A model generated the notes under the pieces. The model made no database searches. It was not told the DNA's origin and saw nothing but the letters and a program-made list of their open reading frames with translations. 64,000 nucleotides of DNA from Austropuccinia psidii. Lineage: Eukaryota; Basidiomycota; Pucciniomycetes; Pucciniales; Sphaerophragmiaceae. Below, piece after piece: positions 12,085-25,420 of the stretch. The translations under genes and the position numbers were made by a program. Location of the stretch: assembly GCA_023105745.1 (NCBI GenBank), contig JALGQZ010000009.1:11766564-11830563 (forward strand). The letters are read 5' to 3'. Numbering within the stretch: position 1 is the first letter of the stretch; the number at the start of each line of letters is the position of its first letter.

Positions 12085-15000
12085 GTATAAGTGTTTTATA
12101 GAAAATACAGAAAGCTAACAGATATAATTATGGAATCAAGTTTTTAAAAGGTGATTTATTGTAAATTATGTCAAAAATGAAGAGATTTATGAAAAATTAA
12201 AAAAAACTTTTTTATGAGTTTGTTATTTAATTTTGCTTTATCTTTCATATGTTTTTTGTTTTGAATAAAAAAGCTCTAAGAAATAAATAATATTGAAAAA
12301 AACTATTTTAAACAAGATGATATTATTATCAACTTCTATACCAAAATGAATCAAAGAATGAACTTGAAGTATTTTATGTAAAACACCCACTAGTAATACA
12401 GAAAAATATTAGTTAATATTACTCAATGGTACATTATTTTCAACGAATATTCTGAAGTAGGAAATTTTTTTGAGAAAGAAAGGATTATTAAAGCTAAAAG
12501 TCCTCCAAAAAATCAATAATACAAGTATTTGAATAAAGGTGGCAATTCTACATTAAACAAAAGTAGTATAAGGTCTTTATTATAATTAAAGTCGAAACAA
12601 TTGGTGAAAATCATGGCCATCCTCCAAATATAAGGTTTTTCTATGAAATTTTTGAAAATATTAATATTGATCAAAAGTACTTGCTTTCCTCAGTAGGAAT
12701 ATAATGCAATAAATTATTATTATGACAAATCAATAGAATTATTGAAAAATTATTATATAGAAAAATATTATTAATTAATGAATTTGATAATAAAAACCAG
12801 AATAATTATGTAAACTTATAGTTATTATAATATATCTATAGTCACTGGAAGCTATCATAATAAGAAGTATGAAATCTCTTAATGAGACAATTATATTTGA
12901 AGAATTATTATGTTCATCCACTTACAAATAATATAGATATTATTTAAAAAAGAATTGATCAAACACACTGTGCAGAGATACATCTTATAAAAAGACTCTA
13001 TATAAGAAACTAATTCTCATATAAAGAATGGAGATTCAGGCGAAAACGTCCTTATTATATACACTTCATTCAATAAGCAAAACAAAAACAATTCTAGTAT
13101 CAAATAATTTTTACATGTTGAAAAGCCTCCTGAAATTAATTCATTCAAGGACGAAATGATCATTTTGTGATAAAATATGGTTCAGGAGCTTCATAAAAAC
13201 TCTAAAACAACAATTCTATACAAGGAAATAAATTATTAGTAATTAAAAAAATGTAATCTAAATCCCAGAGATTTACGTATTCATGAAGAGCCAAAAATAA
13301 ATAGAACAGCAAAAAAATTTTTCTCAATAATATAAGATTTCATATTTAATAAAATATTACTGATTTAAAATTTCTTATGAGTTGAGTGATTATTATTGAC
13401 AAAAACGGTGATTAAAGGAATCTTATATTCCTGAAAAAGAAATATCTAATGATAAATAATATATAGAGAGGGTGTTCTCAGATTGAAACTGAAATACCAT
13501 ACTTTAAAAAAGATTTCTTAAAATAAGTAAACTTCTTTTTACTGTTATTTTGAGGTTTCCAGTGCTATTCTAAACTTCAAGAAGTTTTGATCCTCATTTA
13601 TGTATATTTATTATGGCTTTAATCATCATAAATTGATATTTTCATTGAATTTCTTTATTCAAAGAAGACAAAATGAAGCTTCAATTAAAGAATTTAATTA
13701 TTTATATTCTTAATTAATTTCCTAAGATTCCTTTTTAAATATTCAGTTAGAGTTACAGAGTGTAATTCCAGGGGTAATTACCAAGGAATTTTATTTATAA
13801 ACCTAGCTTAATATTCAGTGTACATAGATTAAAATATTTTTTAATGTATGTGAAAATTTAAGAAAAATACACCAACATTTGAATTTCTCACAAATTTTTA
13901 AATATATTTATTTTTTACATGAAATTTAACAGCTTACATAAAACCTTAACCTTTAATAAGGTTTCAATGGGGTTTGAGCTTATTAATGTTTTGAACATGG
14001 TAAAATCTTTAATTAGAGGTCATTATAGAGGGATTTACACTATTGTCAGCTTGAAACTCCTTTCCATTTGGGGATAAACCAGATCATACTTTACTTATTC
14101 AATTAATTTCCAGTCTTAAAGCTTATTGAAGACTCAAAATTTTTCCTGAAAGAGGAAAAACTTATTTTAATAATTGCAGATCCAAACTTTTGTGTACCCT
14201 GACCCTTTTTGACTTTTTTCCTTTTCCAACCCACTTGGCATGAGCTTTTTCCCTTTTTTATTTCTTTAAAGCCATTAGAATGGCTTCAAACCCTTTCAAA
14301 TTGAGCTCCTTCTTATTTTTCACCTTTATGGCAAACACCTAGCCAGTTCAGTAGACAAATACAACATGCTAATTCTAAAAATCTCTCTTTAAGCTAACAA
14401 ATACATGGTGTAACTTTAAAATATGTTAAAATTAAAAAATAACAGATTTTCAACAATTTTTTTAATTTTTCTTAATATTTCTAGATAGTTCTTAATTCTT
14501 ATATTACTCTTAAATAGCGTTTTTAGGCTATATTGACCTATGAGGTCACCCTAGTTCATTCTTGAAGTATAATAAAAAATGACATGAATTTTTAGCTTTG
14601 TTTATCAAAAACAAATTTATAGTCAAAATTCATCAAATTCTGTTTTAAAATAAATTTAAAATTTGGTCAATAAGTAAATTAATTTTTCAAAACATTATTT
14701 ATGGCCTTATTAGTATTTTATACTTACCTCACACACTCACACTATCTTTCACTTTTTATTCAAGTCTTCATGAATTATTATTCAAAAATATTGATTTGAT
14801 TTATGTTAACTATATTGAAACTAGTTTTATTAACTCAGAATATTTTTAATTATTAATAGGATGAGAAATCTGAAATTCTCAAATTAATTCAATTTTTAAA
14901 ACCCTATCTATTAAATATTCTCAAAGCACGCAGTATTCATACCCATCAGATATTGTGGTATTCCATACCATTTTTTGTCAGACTTAAGCTCACCCTTTAT

Positions 15001-15269
15001 TTTAAATCCCATAATCAGGAAAAAAATACTATACCAGAAAAAAATGAAAGAGCTGAAAATAAATTTTCAATCTCAATTTAGCCCAAATGATATATTGGCA
15101 TAATAAAACATCTCATTCAGTAAGAGATATTGAAGTCAGTTCCCAGAATAAAATATCATATTATCAAGAAATCCATCAATGAACCCATTATTCTTTTCTT
15201 CCAAAATTAAGTCTAAAACAAAAAAAAATCAAGTCACATTTCCAACCAGCTCTACTGTAGCAGTAGTTT
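12085..15269. other. AT-rich stretch with no recognisable gene
   Basis: No open frame, protein motif, LTR end or tandem array could be supported here on either strand. Composition is strongly AT-rich with long A and T runs, and CpG is rare. It is probably very old repeat DNA. Confidence 0.5.
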
Positions 15270-15315
15270 TGTGAGCTTCAGATGTATTCTCATATACCCA
15301 AAAGGCCATAAATTT
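15270..15315 (+). repeat. Short LTR-start fragment
   Basis: TGTGAGCTTCAGATGTATTC followed by CATATACCCAAAAGGCC matches the first ~45 bases of the Ty3 LTR family (compare 259-303). The match fades after that, so this is a truncated LTR or a chance remnant. Confidence 0.35.
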
Positions 15316-15490
15316 AAATATGATAGCCCCCCTCAGAGCTGAAAAACATTGAGCTAATTAAATGTGGTATCTTGAGCCATAAAGACATTGATGTATATCA
15401 ATTTTTCAAAGTTAGATCACATGCAAAATTGAGCTTTGAAAAAATGGATTTTTATATAAATTACATCTTTCTAACTTGTAGAAAAGTGAC

Positions 15491-15510
15491 GTTAGGTTTC
15501 AAAACCTAAC
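15491..15510. repeat. Small perfect hairpin
   Basis: GTTAGGTTT and AAACCTAAC form 9-bp arms around a 2-base loop. It lies upstream of the broken Myb-like gene of the old Harbinger element. No function can be assigned. Confidence 0.5.
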
Positions 15511-15624
15511 CTCAAAATCAGGAATTCTAATCCTTAGAGTTAATTACACTTGAAGTCGAAAAAATCTACCAACTTGCAGTTATCTTCCATATTGATATTA
15601 TCAATCAAGATTAAAATTCAATAC

Positions 15625-16760
15625 CATCCAAATTGCTATCATCTGAAAATGTATTTAAGGCTTATTCAAGAATCTCTGGACATCTTACTCAAAAAAAAAT
15701 ATGTAATACTGATGGTGCAATTATGAAAAGAAATATATTTCAAAAAATAATTCTTAAATCCCCACTGGTGCAGGATTTGCTAATGATGACAACAAAAGGG
15801 GTATTTATAAAATGGCTCAAAGGCTGGCAAATACTTCCCCATGCTATCAGAAAATGGATCAGCCTTTTGGTAAAAAACCATATATAACTCCAATGGCCTG
15901 TTGTAATTTTTCAATATAAATTTCTATTATTCAATTGAGATTTTGGAATATTTGGATTTTGATAAATTATGGGATATCTCCTTTATATTTTCAGTAAAGA
16001 CTAAAACTTATTGGTAAATTTCTAGCTACAAGATGCACATATCTCCAAATCAAACCAAATTAATAATGAAAACAACAAAATATATGCTTATTGGTCATTA
16101 AAAGAGGATCAATAACAAGGAAATTCTGTATGTTATTCCTCTTCTTTATTATTTTTCACGTTATTCTTAGCTTTTTGGAATTCATAAAAATAGAGAAGAT
16201 ATTAATTCCCATTCTGTTACTTCACAGGTTGATCCAACTTTTATGATAGAGATTAATTATAATGGTTTGAATGAAGAAGGAAAGGTTAAATAATCTGTGA
16301 AGCCTATCTTTTCCACTCCCTCTACAAGTACTATCAAGTTTGAATCATTCAATAATTTGAATCCCAAGAGTGTTTCATCAAAAAATAATGAAAATCACTC
16401 CATGCAATCATATGCACCTGTATTGAATTCATGTCATGAGGGTGAGTAGTAATACTTTTGAATTTGAGAGATAGTGCTTATCTGAGATTACTATTTTAAA
16501 TAGCGCATAATGAAAGTGATATTTCAAGATTTGATTTGGAGAAAGTGAAGTAGAGAGGGGAGAAGGAGGTGGAAATTAAACAGCTCAAGAATTCTGAAAT
16601 CCAAAAACCAACAGAAATACTGTTTGAAAGGGGAAAAAAAGGGAATGAATTGAATTTTGAGGAAAAGGAATTCAAAACACAGAGTCATTTTGAAAATTGT
16701 AATCTTAATCTTCAATTAAATTTTCAAATTTATCAAAAAACCATGAGTTTACCATTGTAA
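15625..16760 (+). pseudogene. Broken Myb/SANT-like accessory protein of Harbinger element
   Basis: Read across two frames, 15625-15900 gives LSSENVFKAYSR and then TGAGFANDDNKRGIYKMAQR, SPCYQKMDQ and PYITPMA. These match the intact protein encoded from 45998 (TGVGITEEDESKGIKSMSEK, CPCYAEMD, NVTPIA). Around 16340-16445 the segment SYAPVLNSC corresponds to the third exon of the intact gene and is followed by GGTGAG, a donor-like site where the intact gene has its third intron. At 16569-16750 the charged segment FERGKKGNELNFEEKEF corresponds to the C-terminal coiled coil. Stops and frameshifts make it non-functional. Its role would be DNA binding and transposase recruitment, by analogy with two-gene PIF/Harbinger systems. 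Confidence 0.75.
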
Positions 16761-18200
16761 TGTTACAAGAGAATTGGTCAGAAATGTAACCATAGTACAT
16801 TATTAACTTAATCGAAAATAAGTTATGTGATTGATACAATAGTGCAATGTTTCTTCACTTAGATAACTTTCCAGTGCAATATATGGAAATTAATTATTTG
16901 GTTCTCCAGGATTCAATCAGACTTGAAAGCCTGAAATGCTTTTTGGAATCCATAGGTTTTTTCAATTTTAAATTTATGGAAATTTCAATCTTCATTATTT
17001 TTGATTTATTCATTATCTGAAGGATTTAATAGATACAAGTGATTATTAATATCTTAATTAATACAATAAGAACAAGAGTTAATATGACAAACATTATCAG
17101 ATTTTATATTATTATAAGTACAAAAACTTCCCAATCTTTTTTAAAATTGCACAAAAAAGCGCAAGTTAATATCATTACTAGTATCAATAGGTCTTTCAGT
17201 AGAATGAATCAAATACTTGGCCCTCCAAATGATCTGACATATTCCATTGTGGAACTCCTTTTAGTGTGAGATTTGATAAGGCAGTCCTTGAGGGGGAAAT
17301 AACAGGTAAACAGTTTTGAATTGCTGAGATAATCTTGTAACCAAAGGTTCTAAGTTTCATTAGCTGCACCTCTGAATATACTGAAAATTTTGACTACAGA
17401 TCTCCCAAATTAATTTTAAGACTGTGGCTTTACAACTAGAGAGGACCTTTCAGAAGTCTCTATCAGAACTAATCAATAATAAGGTAACTAACTTATAAGC
17501 TAAACCAGTATAAAATATGATTTTTAAATAATAATATAAAATGAGTTAAGGGTAAGACCTTGATAGTATAAGAGGTTTCTTCCATAGAACTGTACTAAGA
17601 TATAATATGAGGGTAATTTTGATTGAATGTCATATATTTTTTGTAGCTGTTATTGGTTTGAGATGGTAGTTTTTAATATAATTTAAAAGTAAGACATTTA
17701 ATCATTGATTGGGAAAGGTATTGCTTAATACAAAAGGGATATTTGTTAGCTATATGAGTGATATCATATAATATAAGTGTATGATATTATATAATAATAT
17801 CTATTAGTAAGAATTTTTCAATATAAAGCTAAAATATGAATATTTTCCCTTTATTATATAAAGGTTATGGGAATAAACTCAATAGTATGAATATTATTGA
17901 TAGTATTATGATTATGACACTAATAATTGAAGCATAGGGTGTATTAATAATATAATTTAGATATTCTCTTATCTACTTTTAATTATAAATAACTATTAAT
18001 GAAACATAAAATTCTATAATACTTTCGCAAAATAACTAGATTATTCTACTAGTAAGGAATAGATGAATTATTCTCCCTCTTATTATACAATTCCAATTTA
18101 ATAATAATACTAGATTGACATACTAATGAGGAATGAATAACTATTCTCCTTCTTAGAATGTAATTAATTTCATGGGGAAAGAGGAGAAAGTGGGGGAGAG
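16761..18200. other. AT-rich gap between the Myb-like pseudogene and the LINE
   Basis: No gene is recognisable. Two imperfect copies of a ~66-bp unit occur near 18045 and 18112; each contains ACTAGT or ACTAAT, then GAGGAAT or AAGGAAT, then ATTCTCC. The rest is AT-rich. The 3' end of the LINE must lie near the right end of this stretch, but I see no clear poly(A)-like tail or target duplication to fix it. Confidence 0.4.
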
Positions 18201-18298
18201 ATGCCCTCTATTTATATTTTTTGAGCTCTCTATAGAGGTACTGCAAAAAGGGAATTCAAATTTTCTCACTTCTTTTGGCTGGGATAATTTTTAATAGT

Positions 18299-18540
18299 GG
18301 TGACTCTCCAATGATATTATTTGTTTGGTTGATTGCACCATTTTCATGTATTATTATGTAATCTAAGATACTTTTTCTGGTGAGCAATTTTTAAATGGTG
18401 TCATTTCTTGGAGTTATTGAACCATATCTTCAATTTATTGTATCATTTTCATTCATGATTATGTAATCTGGCTAAACCTTCTTTGCTGAGGAATTTTGGA
18501 TGGTGTCATTTTGGGGAGGTATTGAACCATTTTTGGTGGT
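18299..18540 (-). repeat. ~105-bp tandem repeat in the LINE 3' region
   Basis: Units start at 18299, 18398 and 18503 with GTGACTC or GTGTCATTT and carry the shared blocks ATTATGTAATCT and GAACCAT. There are about 2.3 copies, the first the most diverged. Short tandem duplications are common in LINE 3' untranslated regions. Confidence 0.6.
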
Positions 18541-19084
18541 ATGCGGTGATTTTGTATAGTTCTTGCACCATAGGTCTGTGCACTGTTTGAATTTCAGGTT
18601 GAGAATGCTATTTATTGTGGTCATTCTATCTTTCCTGTATTATATTTAATTTTCCTTCATTCAAATTTAGTTTTTCAGGAGTATCATGTGGCTGTGCTTG
18701 TATTTTCAAATATATGATGTGTAATTTAAGGTTTTGATGGATTTTCCTTGCATAAATTGATTGAGTTTTCTTGATTTCTTGTCACTTTTGATTAATACAG
18801 ATTTAATTTATTCCTTATTGAAATGGACTCAATTTGATGATTTTTCTTTTTTTAAATTGCAATGTATTTTAAATTCTGCACTATCTCCTTTTTTTGTATT
18901 TGTTAGGTTAAGTCCCCTTGTGTGTTTTCTCTTCGTTAATCCTCTTTTTGGTGCATTGTTTCCAGGGCAATTTCTTCCTTGCAATTGTATTCTTTCATAA
19001 TTACTCTAACTTCTGTTTCAGGTGTGTAACTTCACTAGTCATGCTCCCTTCTACCATAGACTAGTTTGTTCTCAACCCTCCCCG

Positions 19085-22000
19085 TTTGCCTAATCTTTTC
19101 CTTTGCATTTTTAAGGTACGTCTTAAAAAATTCAAACCTTCTTGTTTCTTCCACGAATGATGCAATGTGGGGTAATGCAGACGGCACATCGAGTAAGTCT
19201 TATAATCTTCCTTCATCATACCAAATTCTGTTCTTCCTTAAGTTGATCTTCAATTTCTTTCTCTGTGTTTTGTACCTTTGACAGTGTGTCAGGAAGTGCT
19301 TTACTGATTCAATTTGTTCACATTTCTCGCAAAGGAACCACCTTGCGCATTGATTTGGTGGAGATATTGGTTGAGGGCTGTGTGTTTGCTTGAAAGTTGA
19401 TTGATGATTGATGTTTATGCTTTCTCCATTGTTTTTAAAGTTTTAGCCATTAACTTTGGGTTTGCTTTGAATATTATTCTCTCTTGTTCTTCTGTAGTTA
19501 AAGGTGGGTCTTTATTGATCTTTTCTAAATCTTCAAAAACTTTTTATAAGCTTGTCTTTACTTCTTGTTTTATGCTTGCTGGATTTGAAGCTGCCTTCTT
19601 GGCCTCCTTATTGGCTTTCTCGTTTCCTTTGATTCCCAGATGGCCTGGGCACCACCATAAATGTACTGGCATGAACTCGCTTAGGGCTAGTAAATCCCTA
19701 TATTCTCTCAGTTAGAGGTATTGAGCCACCAATGGCTTGACTGGGTTTTCTAATTTTTGTAATGCTCCTGCATTATCGCTTAGTATAATTATCCTACCTT
19801 GTTGCTTTCTATTCCCTGTGGCAAAAGCTCTCCTGCAGATTTCTCCCCTTATTCCCTCTATTGCTAATAATACCCCAATGATCTCCATAGCATAGTTTGA
19901 AACCTTTGTTTCTTTGTCGGTGTGTTGGGTTATCGTTTTTCCGCTTGGGTATAGTACGGCTGCTGCTCCTTTTCTCTTTCCGGGGATGTCTGATCCATCA
20001 GTGAATACAATTATGTCCTCCAGCGTTGCGCTTAACAAGGGTTCCCTTAATTCCTGCTGTGCTTTGTTTTTCTCTTTGTTTAGATTGTGAGTTTCAAGTG
20101 GTTTGAACCAAGGCTTATGGTTTCCAGTCAGGTGTCCATGACCCTTTTAAAGTTATCGTTGCCTATCATGTTTTGGATTGCTGACTGATACGGTGATTTC
20201 TCCTTTTTAAATTCTTCCAGGACCATGTTTCTCACTGGGTTGGAATTGCCTTTTGTCATACGTTTTACTAGGGTTCTGTGACAGTGAGTGCTGTGAGCTG
20301 TTAACAGTGAGTTTAGACCACTATCTTGTTTAAAAAATGATATTTGTGTGCTCTTCGGAACTCCCATAACAATTCTGGAGGCTTTGTTTTATACTTTTTT
20401 CAAAGTTTTATTTACCATCCCCTTGTTTCTATTTACTAACCATATTATACTTCCAAACAAGAGCCTTGGGTACATGAATGTCTTGATCAGTAATCTGGTT
20501 GCCTAAATTCCCAGACCAAAATACTTTTGTGATATCCTCCCTATCTGGTTTATTGTGGAGCTTGCTCCATTCTTGATTTTTCTGAAATGATTAGTGTAAG
20601 TAAGTTTCTTATCTAGAGTCGGGCCCAACCACCTTCTTGTTTGTGTTGGGTTGATTGTTTTGTCTCCTAGTTTCAGCTGCTGATCCTCTTTTTCCCTTCT
20701 TGTGAAAATAATTAATGCTTTTTTCTTTTTGTTAAAAATTTCTCCTGTTTTTTCTCCCCATTTAAGTGTCATCCCTCCTACCTGTTCCATCTTTTTAATA
20801 GCCTCCTGAAGGGTGTTGGCTGCCGTGAGGTGTGTAACATTGTCGATAGATCCTAATGGGATCTTGTCTGATTCATGTGTTAGCTTATCTGTCAACAATA
20901 AATCTGAATTGTATAGGAGATAAAATGTTACCCATAGGGGTGAGCCTTGGGGTAGTCCCCTATCTAACTGTCGTGGCTTGGTCGTGAAATCTTCTAGCCG
21001 TAGCTCTGTGCTTCTGTCACTGAGGAGGAAATCAATTATCTTATAAAGGTAGTATGGAATTCTTTTTGCTCTTAGCGTCTGAAGTAATCTTTCCCAATGT
21101 ACTGATGGATAAGCTTATTTAACATCTAGGAACAGTCCCACTACTATTTGGTTTTGGCGTCATTTATTCTTCACCCAAGTATCAAACAGGATCATTGCTT
21201 CCTCAATGTTTCTCCCCTTTCTGCCTCCAAAATGACCATCAGCAATTCTTCTACTCTTTTCTGCCCAACTTGAAATTCTTCCATTCAAAATTCTCTGAAA
21301 TAGCTTTCTCACTGTGCTCAGTAAGGCTATTGGTCGATATGCTGCAGGGTCTGCATATTCAGTCTTGTTGTTCTTCTGGATAATGATGGTTGATGCTTTC
21401 TTCCATTGTTTTGGGAAGTATACTAATTCTAGACACGATTTAAACAAGATCACCAATCTGTCAGTCAATAGGTTACCTGCAATCTTTATTAGTTCATTTT
21501 GGGATTTGGTCTGGTCCCGCTGCCTGTTTTTGTGGGAGAGAGTGTATGTTGAATTGGACTTTGTTTCTTGCTATTTGTCTGAAGTCCCATTGTTACTGTT
21601 GTTGATCTGGGGTGGTATCTGAGAGGTCGATTTGATCTCCTTCTTGGGAAAACATCTCAAAAAGTAGGTCAGCCTGTTCTTCTTTATCTTGTGTTAGTGT
21701 TCCCTCACTTGTCCTCAATGCATGGACTTCACCCGACAATCTTGTTTTTGTGAACCTGAATGTGTCAAAGCCATGATTACTCCCCCTCTCTGCTAAAAGA
21801 CTTCTCCAATGACTTTGTTTCAAATTTTATACTTTGACAGTGAATCTTTGTTTCCAGATCTGATAGCATTGCTTTGCCTCTTCTGATCTGGTTAGTAAAA
21901 ACCATCTTCTTGCTCTGTTTTGCTCCTTGATGATTGGGTTCAGCACCCTCTTGTCCCACCAGCTTTTCTCCTTATTTCCTCTTTTCTTGACCACTTTACC

Positions 22001-22987
22001 TTGTTTCATGTAAGTGTTTTTCATGTTGTTTCAAAGCCATTCTACTTCTTTGTCTACTTCTTGTATGGTCTTTATTTCTCTTTCTAAGACTTTGTCTTTG
22101 ATTTTCCCCTTCAGGTCGGCTAAGTAGCCCTCAGCTTTCAATAATTGTGGTCTCATGCTTAAATGGGTTTCTGGGATCTGGACTTCCTCCTTGTTAGTTG
22201 TCAATTCAATTATAATTGGTTGATGATCTGAAGAATGGTTCTCCTTGCTAATGCTGCATTTTTCTATCAGTTTTGAGGCCTTAAGATTAGCCCATGCAAG
22301 GTCAATTTTTTTTGCTGTTCCTGTTGCTCCCAGATAGGTGGGTTTGCGTTTAGGAGAGATCAGTTTAAACCCATTTGATCCACACAAAGTGATAAACTCT
22401 TTTGCTTCAGGGTGTGTATGGTGGTACCCTTGAGGATTCCATAATCTATGGTGCAATTTTGCATCCATCATGATTATTGTTGGTGTGTTCCTGTCTTCAT
22501 GGTGCAGTAGGTCTTCTCTCAATTGTTCTATTCCTTTCATAGATGTAGGTGGCTTGTACAGGGTCTTCAGGGTGAGTTTGCTTCTCTTCTCATTAATTTT
22601 TAGCTCAAGTGTTATCGTTTTTAATAGTCTTGAGTTTCTTTCTTCTATAATTATGTCTCTTGAAGGGACGAAGCTGCAAACATATATGCACGTTCTTGGC
22701 TTGTCTTTGCTTACCTTTGACTCTGCCACTGGAGAGATTCTTCTCCATTCTCTATGTAACGGTGGTTGTTTATCATTATGATAGACCCATGGTTCTTGAA
22801 GAAGTAATACTAAAGGGTTTTGTTCTGTGTTAAGTATATCCATCATTGTATCTTTTCTATTGTGACAGTTCAAGTGCAATATTGATAGTCCGTCGTTCAT
22901 TGTTGCTGGTGTAAGGTGAATCGTAGTCTCTGAAAACCTACCTACTATTCGTATTCGCTGTTGCGTTGGTGCTAATTGGCCCTTCAT
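19085..22987 (-). pseudogene. LINE ORF2: APE endonuclease, reverse transcriptase, RNase H, zinc finger (broken)
   Basis: The first ~318 codons (22987-22031) are open and form an APE-type endonuclease: LHLNCH, LLQEPW, MMDAKLHH, DLAWAN and SSDHQPI are visible in order. After a stop, reverse transcriptase follows in pieces: AYRPIALLSTVRKLFQRIL at 21468-21160, LPQGSPL near 20950, and the catalytic box reading S-I-D-N near 20840. Here the second aspartate of the usual x-x-D-D is asparagine. RNase H follows (FTDGSDIPG near 20010, ILSDNAG near 19765, WWCPGHLGIKGNEKAN near 19640, where the last catalytic D is N). A C-terminal CEKC...H...C finger lies near 19330. Several stops and frameshifts plus the two D-to-N changes show the enzyme is dead. 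Confidence 0.88.
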
Positions 22988-23099
22988 AAGCGTCTCGCCA
23001 AGCTGGTCTCTGCCAGCTCAGCTTGCTTAATCGGGAATTCACTGCTAAAAACTGAGTGAGTGTACTTTCCATTCTCAGGATTAGTTGTCAGGTCTTTTT

Positions 23100-24234
23100 T
23101 TTTATCTTTATTGATGCATCAAATACATGCGTTCATCACCTCTGTTTTCTTACAATCCTTCGATTCATGGTTCTCTCCGCACTTGGCACATTTTGCACCA
23201 TTTTTACAGTAGTGTGCAATGTGTCCTACTGTTAAGCATCTATAGCATTGTGGTTCGTCTTAGGTGAGCTCCACGATATGCCAAGTGCCCTTTAACTATA
23301 TCCTCATCAAGCTCTTTGCTTTCTAAATGCATGATAATTGATCCATGTGATTTATCCTGATTCTTTGGGCCTCCTACCCATCTTACCTTTTTTATTGCTT
23401 CTCTAGGAATATTTTTTTCAGAGAAAAATTCTTGAATAAACAGTTCATCTTCAGCTTCAAAGTAAATTGGAACTGAATGTATCAAAACTAGATATAAGGA
23501 TTGTGATGTTATAAAAAGGGGGTCAGCCAGGTGAGTCCAGAGGTGTCTATTCTCAAGTAGCCACCTAGACTGCATCCTATCTTCAGTAAGTAATCTGATA
23601 TCTCCTGATGCATATCTAATCATTGACTTGATTTCTATCCTTTGGTCATTCACTTTTGCATTGATTATGCCCAGGGCTTCTTCCACTGTAAGAACAATCT
23701 GTTCAGGTGACATGTTTCTGAAGGGCTTCTCACCATCTCTTTGTGTTCTGATTGTTATGTTGCCTCTTTTAAATAGGTTGATAAACTTATTGGGTGGTGG
23801 GGAAATGGGTGTACCACCCTAGTGGTGATGTTGTTGGTCATTGTTTCAGAAAATGTTGGGGTCTTTGTTGTAGTCTCTTTGGTCTTCTGATTTTCCTTGA
23901 TCATTTTTTCCAATTCTTTTACGTGTCTTTTTAGTTCCTTGTTTTCTATGATTAGCCTATTCATTACATCGTTCACATTAAGACATTCTATTTCTTTATT
24001 TTTTTTACTATTTGCACATTGTTTCTCCTCCATTGCATTGAGTCTCTTTGTTATATCTTCCATCATTTCCATGAAATTTTGAGAGTAGTCAGGGACTTCT
24101 TCTGTCTCCATGTTAAAGTCGTCAATAGACGCATCCTCAATTTGGTGAAGCGCTTTATGTGCGTCTTTGAGCAATTTTTTGATAATAGGGGGTGGCTCTT
24201 TGTTGCCACGAGCTGGGCTAGAGCTCATGGTCAA
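23100..24234 (-). pseudogene. LINE ORF1 gag-like protein with two CCHC knuckles (frameshifted)
   Basis: Starting at the ATG at 24234, 159 codons give a charged, partly coiled-coil N-terminal region. A frameshift near 23760 leads into a 157-codon segment (23713-23240) with the conserved gag core (MSPEQIVLTVEEALGIINA; LWTHLADPLFITSQSLY). A second frameshift near 23250 leads to two zinc knuckles, CYRCLTVGHIAHYC and CAKCGENHESKDC (about 23255-23160). Such proteins bind the LINE RNA. The long open stretches suggest moderate age. Confidence 0.85.
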
Positions 24235-24548
24235 TTTGGGAGTTGGAGGTTTTAAGTTTTTGGTGACTGCAATTTTTGAAGACGTTTGTGAGTGGTTTTG
24301 TTGAAAAACTGTATTTTTAGGAAAGTGGATGGAATTGCTGAGTAATTCAAAGGTTGAGCAGAGCTATGGTGACTTGATTGTTACACTACCTCTTCCAATG
24401 GTAACTTTAAAATGTTTATTATCTTTTCCTTTTCTTTTCCGCATTTTATTGTTATTCTTGTAATCAAATAGGCCATTCTTATATGATTTTTCTGATGGGA
24501 TTATACATACTGATAAATTTTAATCCATTTTACTTCTTAATTCCTCAA

Positions 24549-25420
24549 CTATAATTGATTAATTATGAATCTTTCTTTATTGAGTCTTAAATTGATAGTC
24601 TTATAAATAAAAAAGACTTGAAACTGGGCCAATAAGGTATGGATTACCACACCATTAGTTTGAGAAAAATAAAATGCAAATTTATTTTTGGAGAAGATAA
24701 AATGTATATTTGATAATTTATTGGTTGTATTTCTGTTGATTGATCCATTTATTTTATTAAATTTGATCCACAATCCAACTGCCATAGCTTGAGAATCCAG
24801 GTATTTATGGGGTTTATTGGAAAATGAATTTTTGGTAAATGTTAAAGAGGATTCAAAGTCTTGAGGAGCTACATGATCATGAACAGTATTGGAAAAAGAT
24901 GGGAATCCATTTTTTTAAGATTTTTTTTTGCTTCATTGAAGCATCCATATGCTTTATGTTGAAACTGTTTTGGGGGTGAAGTCTTAGCCTGGCTAGAATT
25001 GGTTCCCCATAATTCCAATATTGAATATTCTTTTGATCTTACTTCTTGATACATAAATTCCAATGCTTTCATTCTTTGTCATTGATTTCCACAATCCAAT
25101 AGGCTACATTTCACCTGAGAGTATCTTCTTCTTGATTTTTACTGGCTTTAAGAGCTTTTTCTCTTGATATAAGGTCTGTGAAAGGTAATTTCATTTTATT
25201 TTATATTGAGGAGTAATTTTAGAATATGTTAAGAAATCCATTATGGCAATTAAGGCTTTATTTGGGGCAAAGAGAAGGGTGGACTTAGAGAGAATGGTGT
25301 GAAATTGATCATCATTCTTTAAAAATGAAATTTTCCTTGATATTCCAACATTTTTATATTTCTGGATCAATTTATTTCCATTTTGAGAATTTCTTCTGGC
25401 AAATTTTGTAAGAGAACATC
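24549..25420 (-). pseudogene. Broken TET-like 2OG-Fe(II) dioxygenase of the old Harbinger element
   Basis: Minus-strand reading gives FARRNSQNGNKLIQKYKNVG (near 25410), FLTYSKITPQYKIK, PIGLW, NESIGIYVSRSKEYS, KAYGCFNEAKKNLK (near 24930) and then, after a frameshift, LTFTKNSFSNKPHKYLD (near 24840) and AVGLWIKFNKI (24780). The segment NSFSNKPHKYLD aligns with GFFNKPHKDLND in the intact dioxygenase at 48594-49945. The metal-binding HxD reads H-K-Y here, so one iron ligand is lost. The segments to either side also match rust Tet-like proteins as I remember them. Stops interrupt it. It lies on the minus strand, opposite to the intact copy relative to the DDE gene. Confidence 0.68.

Larger units (their letters stand above)
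18200..24400 (-). mobile_element. Tad1/I-type LINE, degraded, full length or nearly so
   Basis: On the minus strand the order is ORF1 (gag-like with two CCHC knuckles), then ORF2 with APE-type endonuclease, reverse transcriptase, RNase H and a terminal CCHC zinc finger, then a ~0.9-kb 3' region with tandem repeats. This is the layout of fungal LINEs with an RNase H domain. It sits between the Myb-like and TET-like pseudogenes of the old Harbinger element and so inserted into it. Both ends are approximate: the 5' end lies between the ORF1 start (24234) and the TET-like remnant (about 24540). Confidence 0.85.

Noticed and set aside
19401..19715. Plus-strand 104-codon open frame
   Set aside because: It lies opposite the RNase H end of the LINE, whose motifs are clear on the minus strand.
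22470..22781. Plus-strand 103-codon open frame
   Set aside because: Antisense to the open LINE endonuclease domain.
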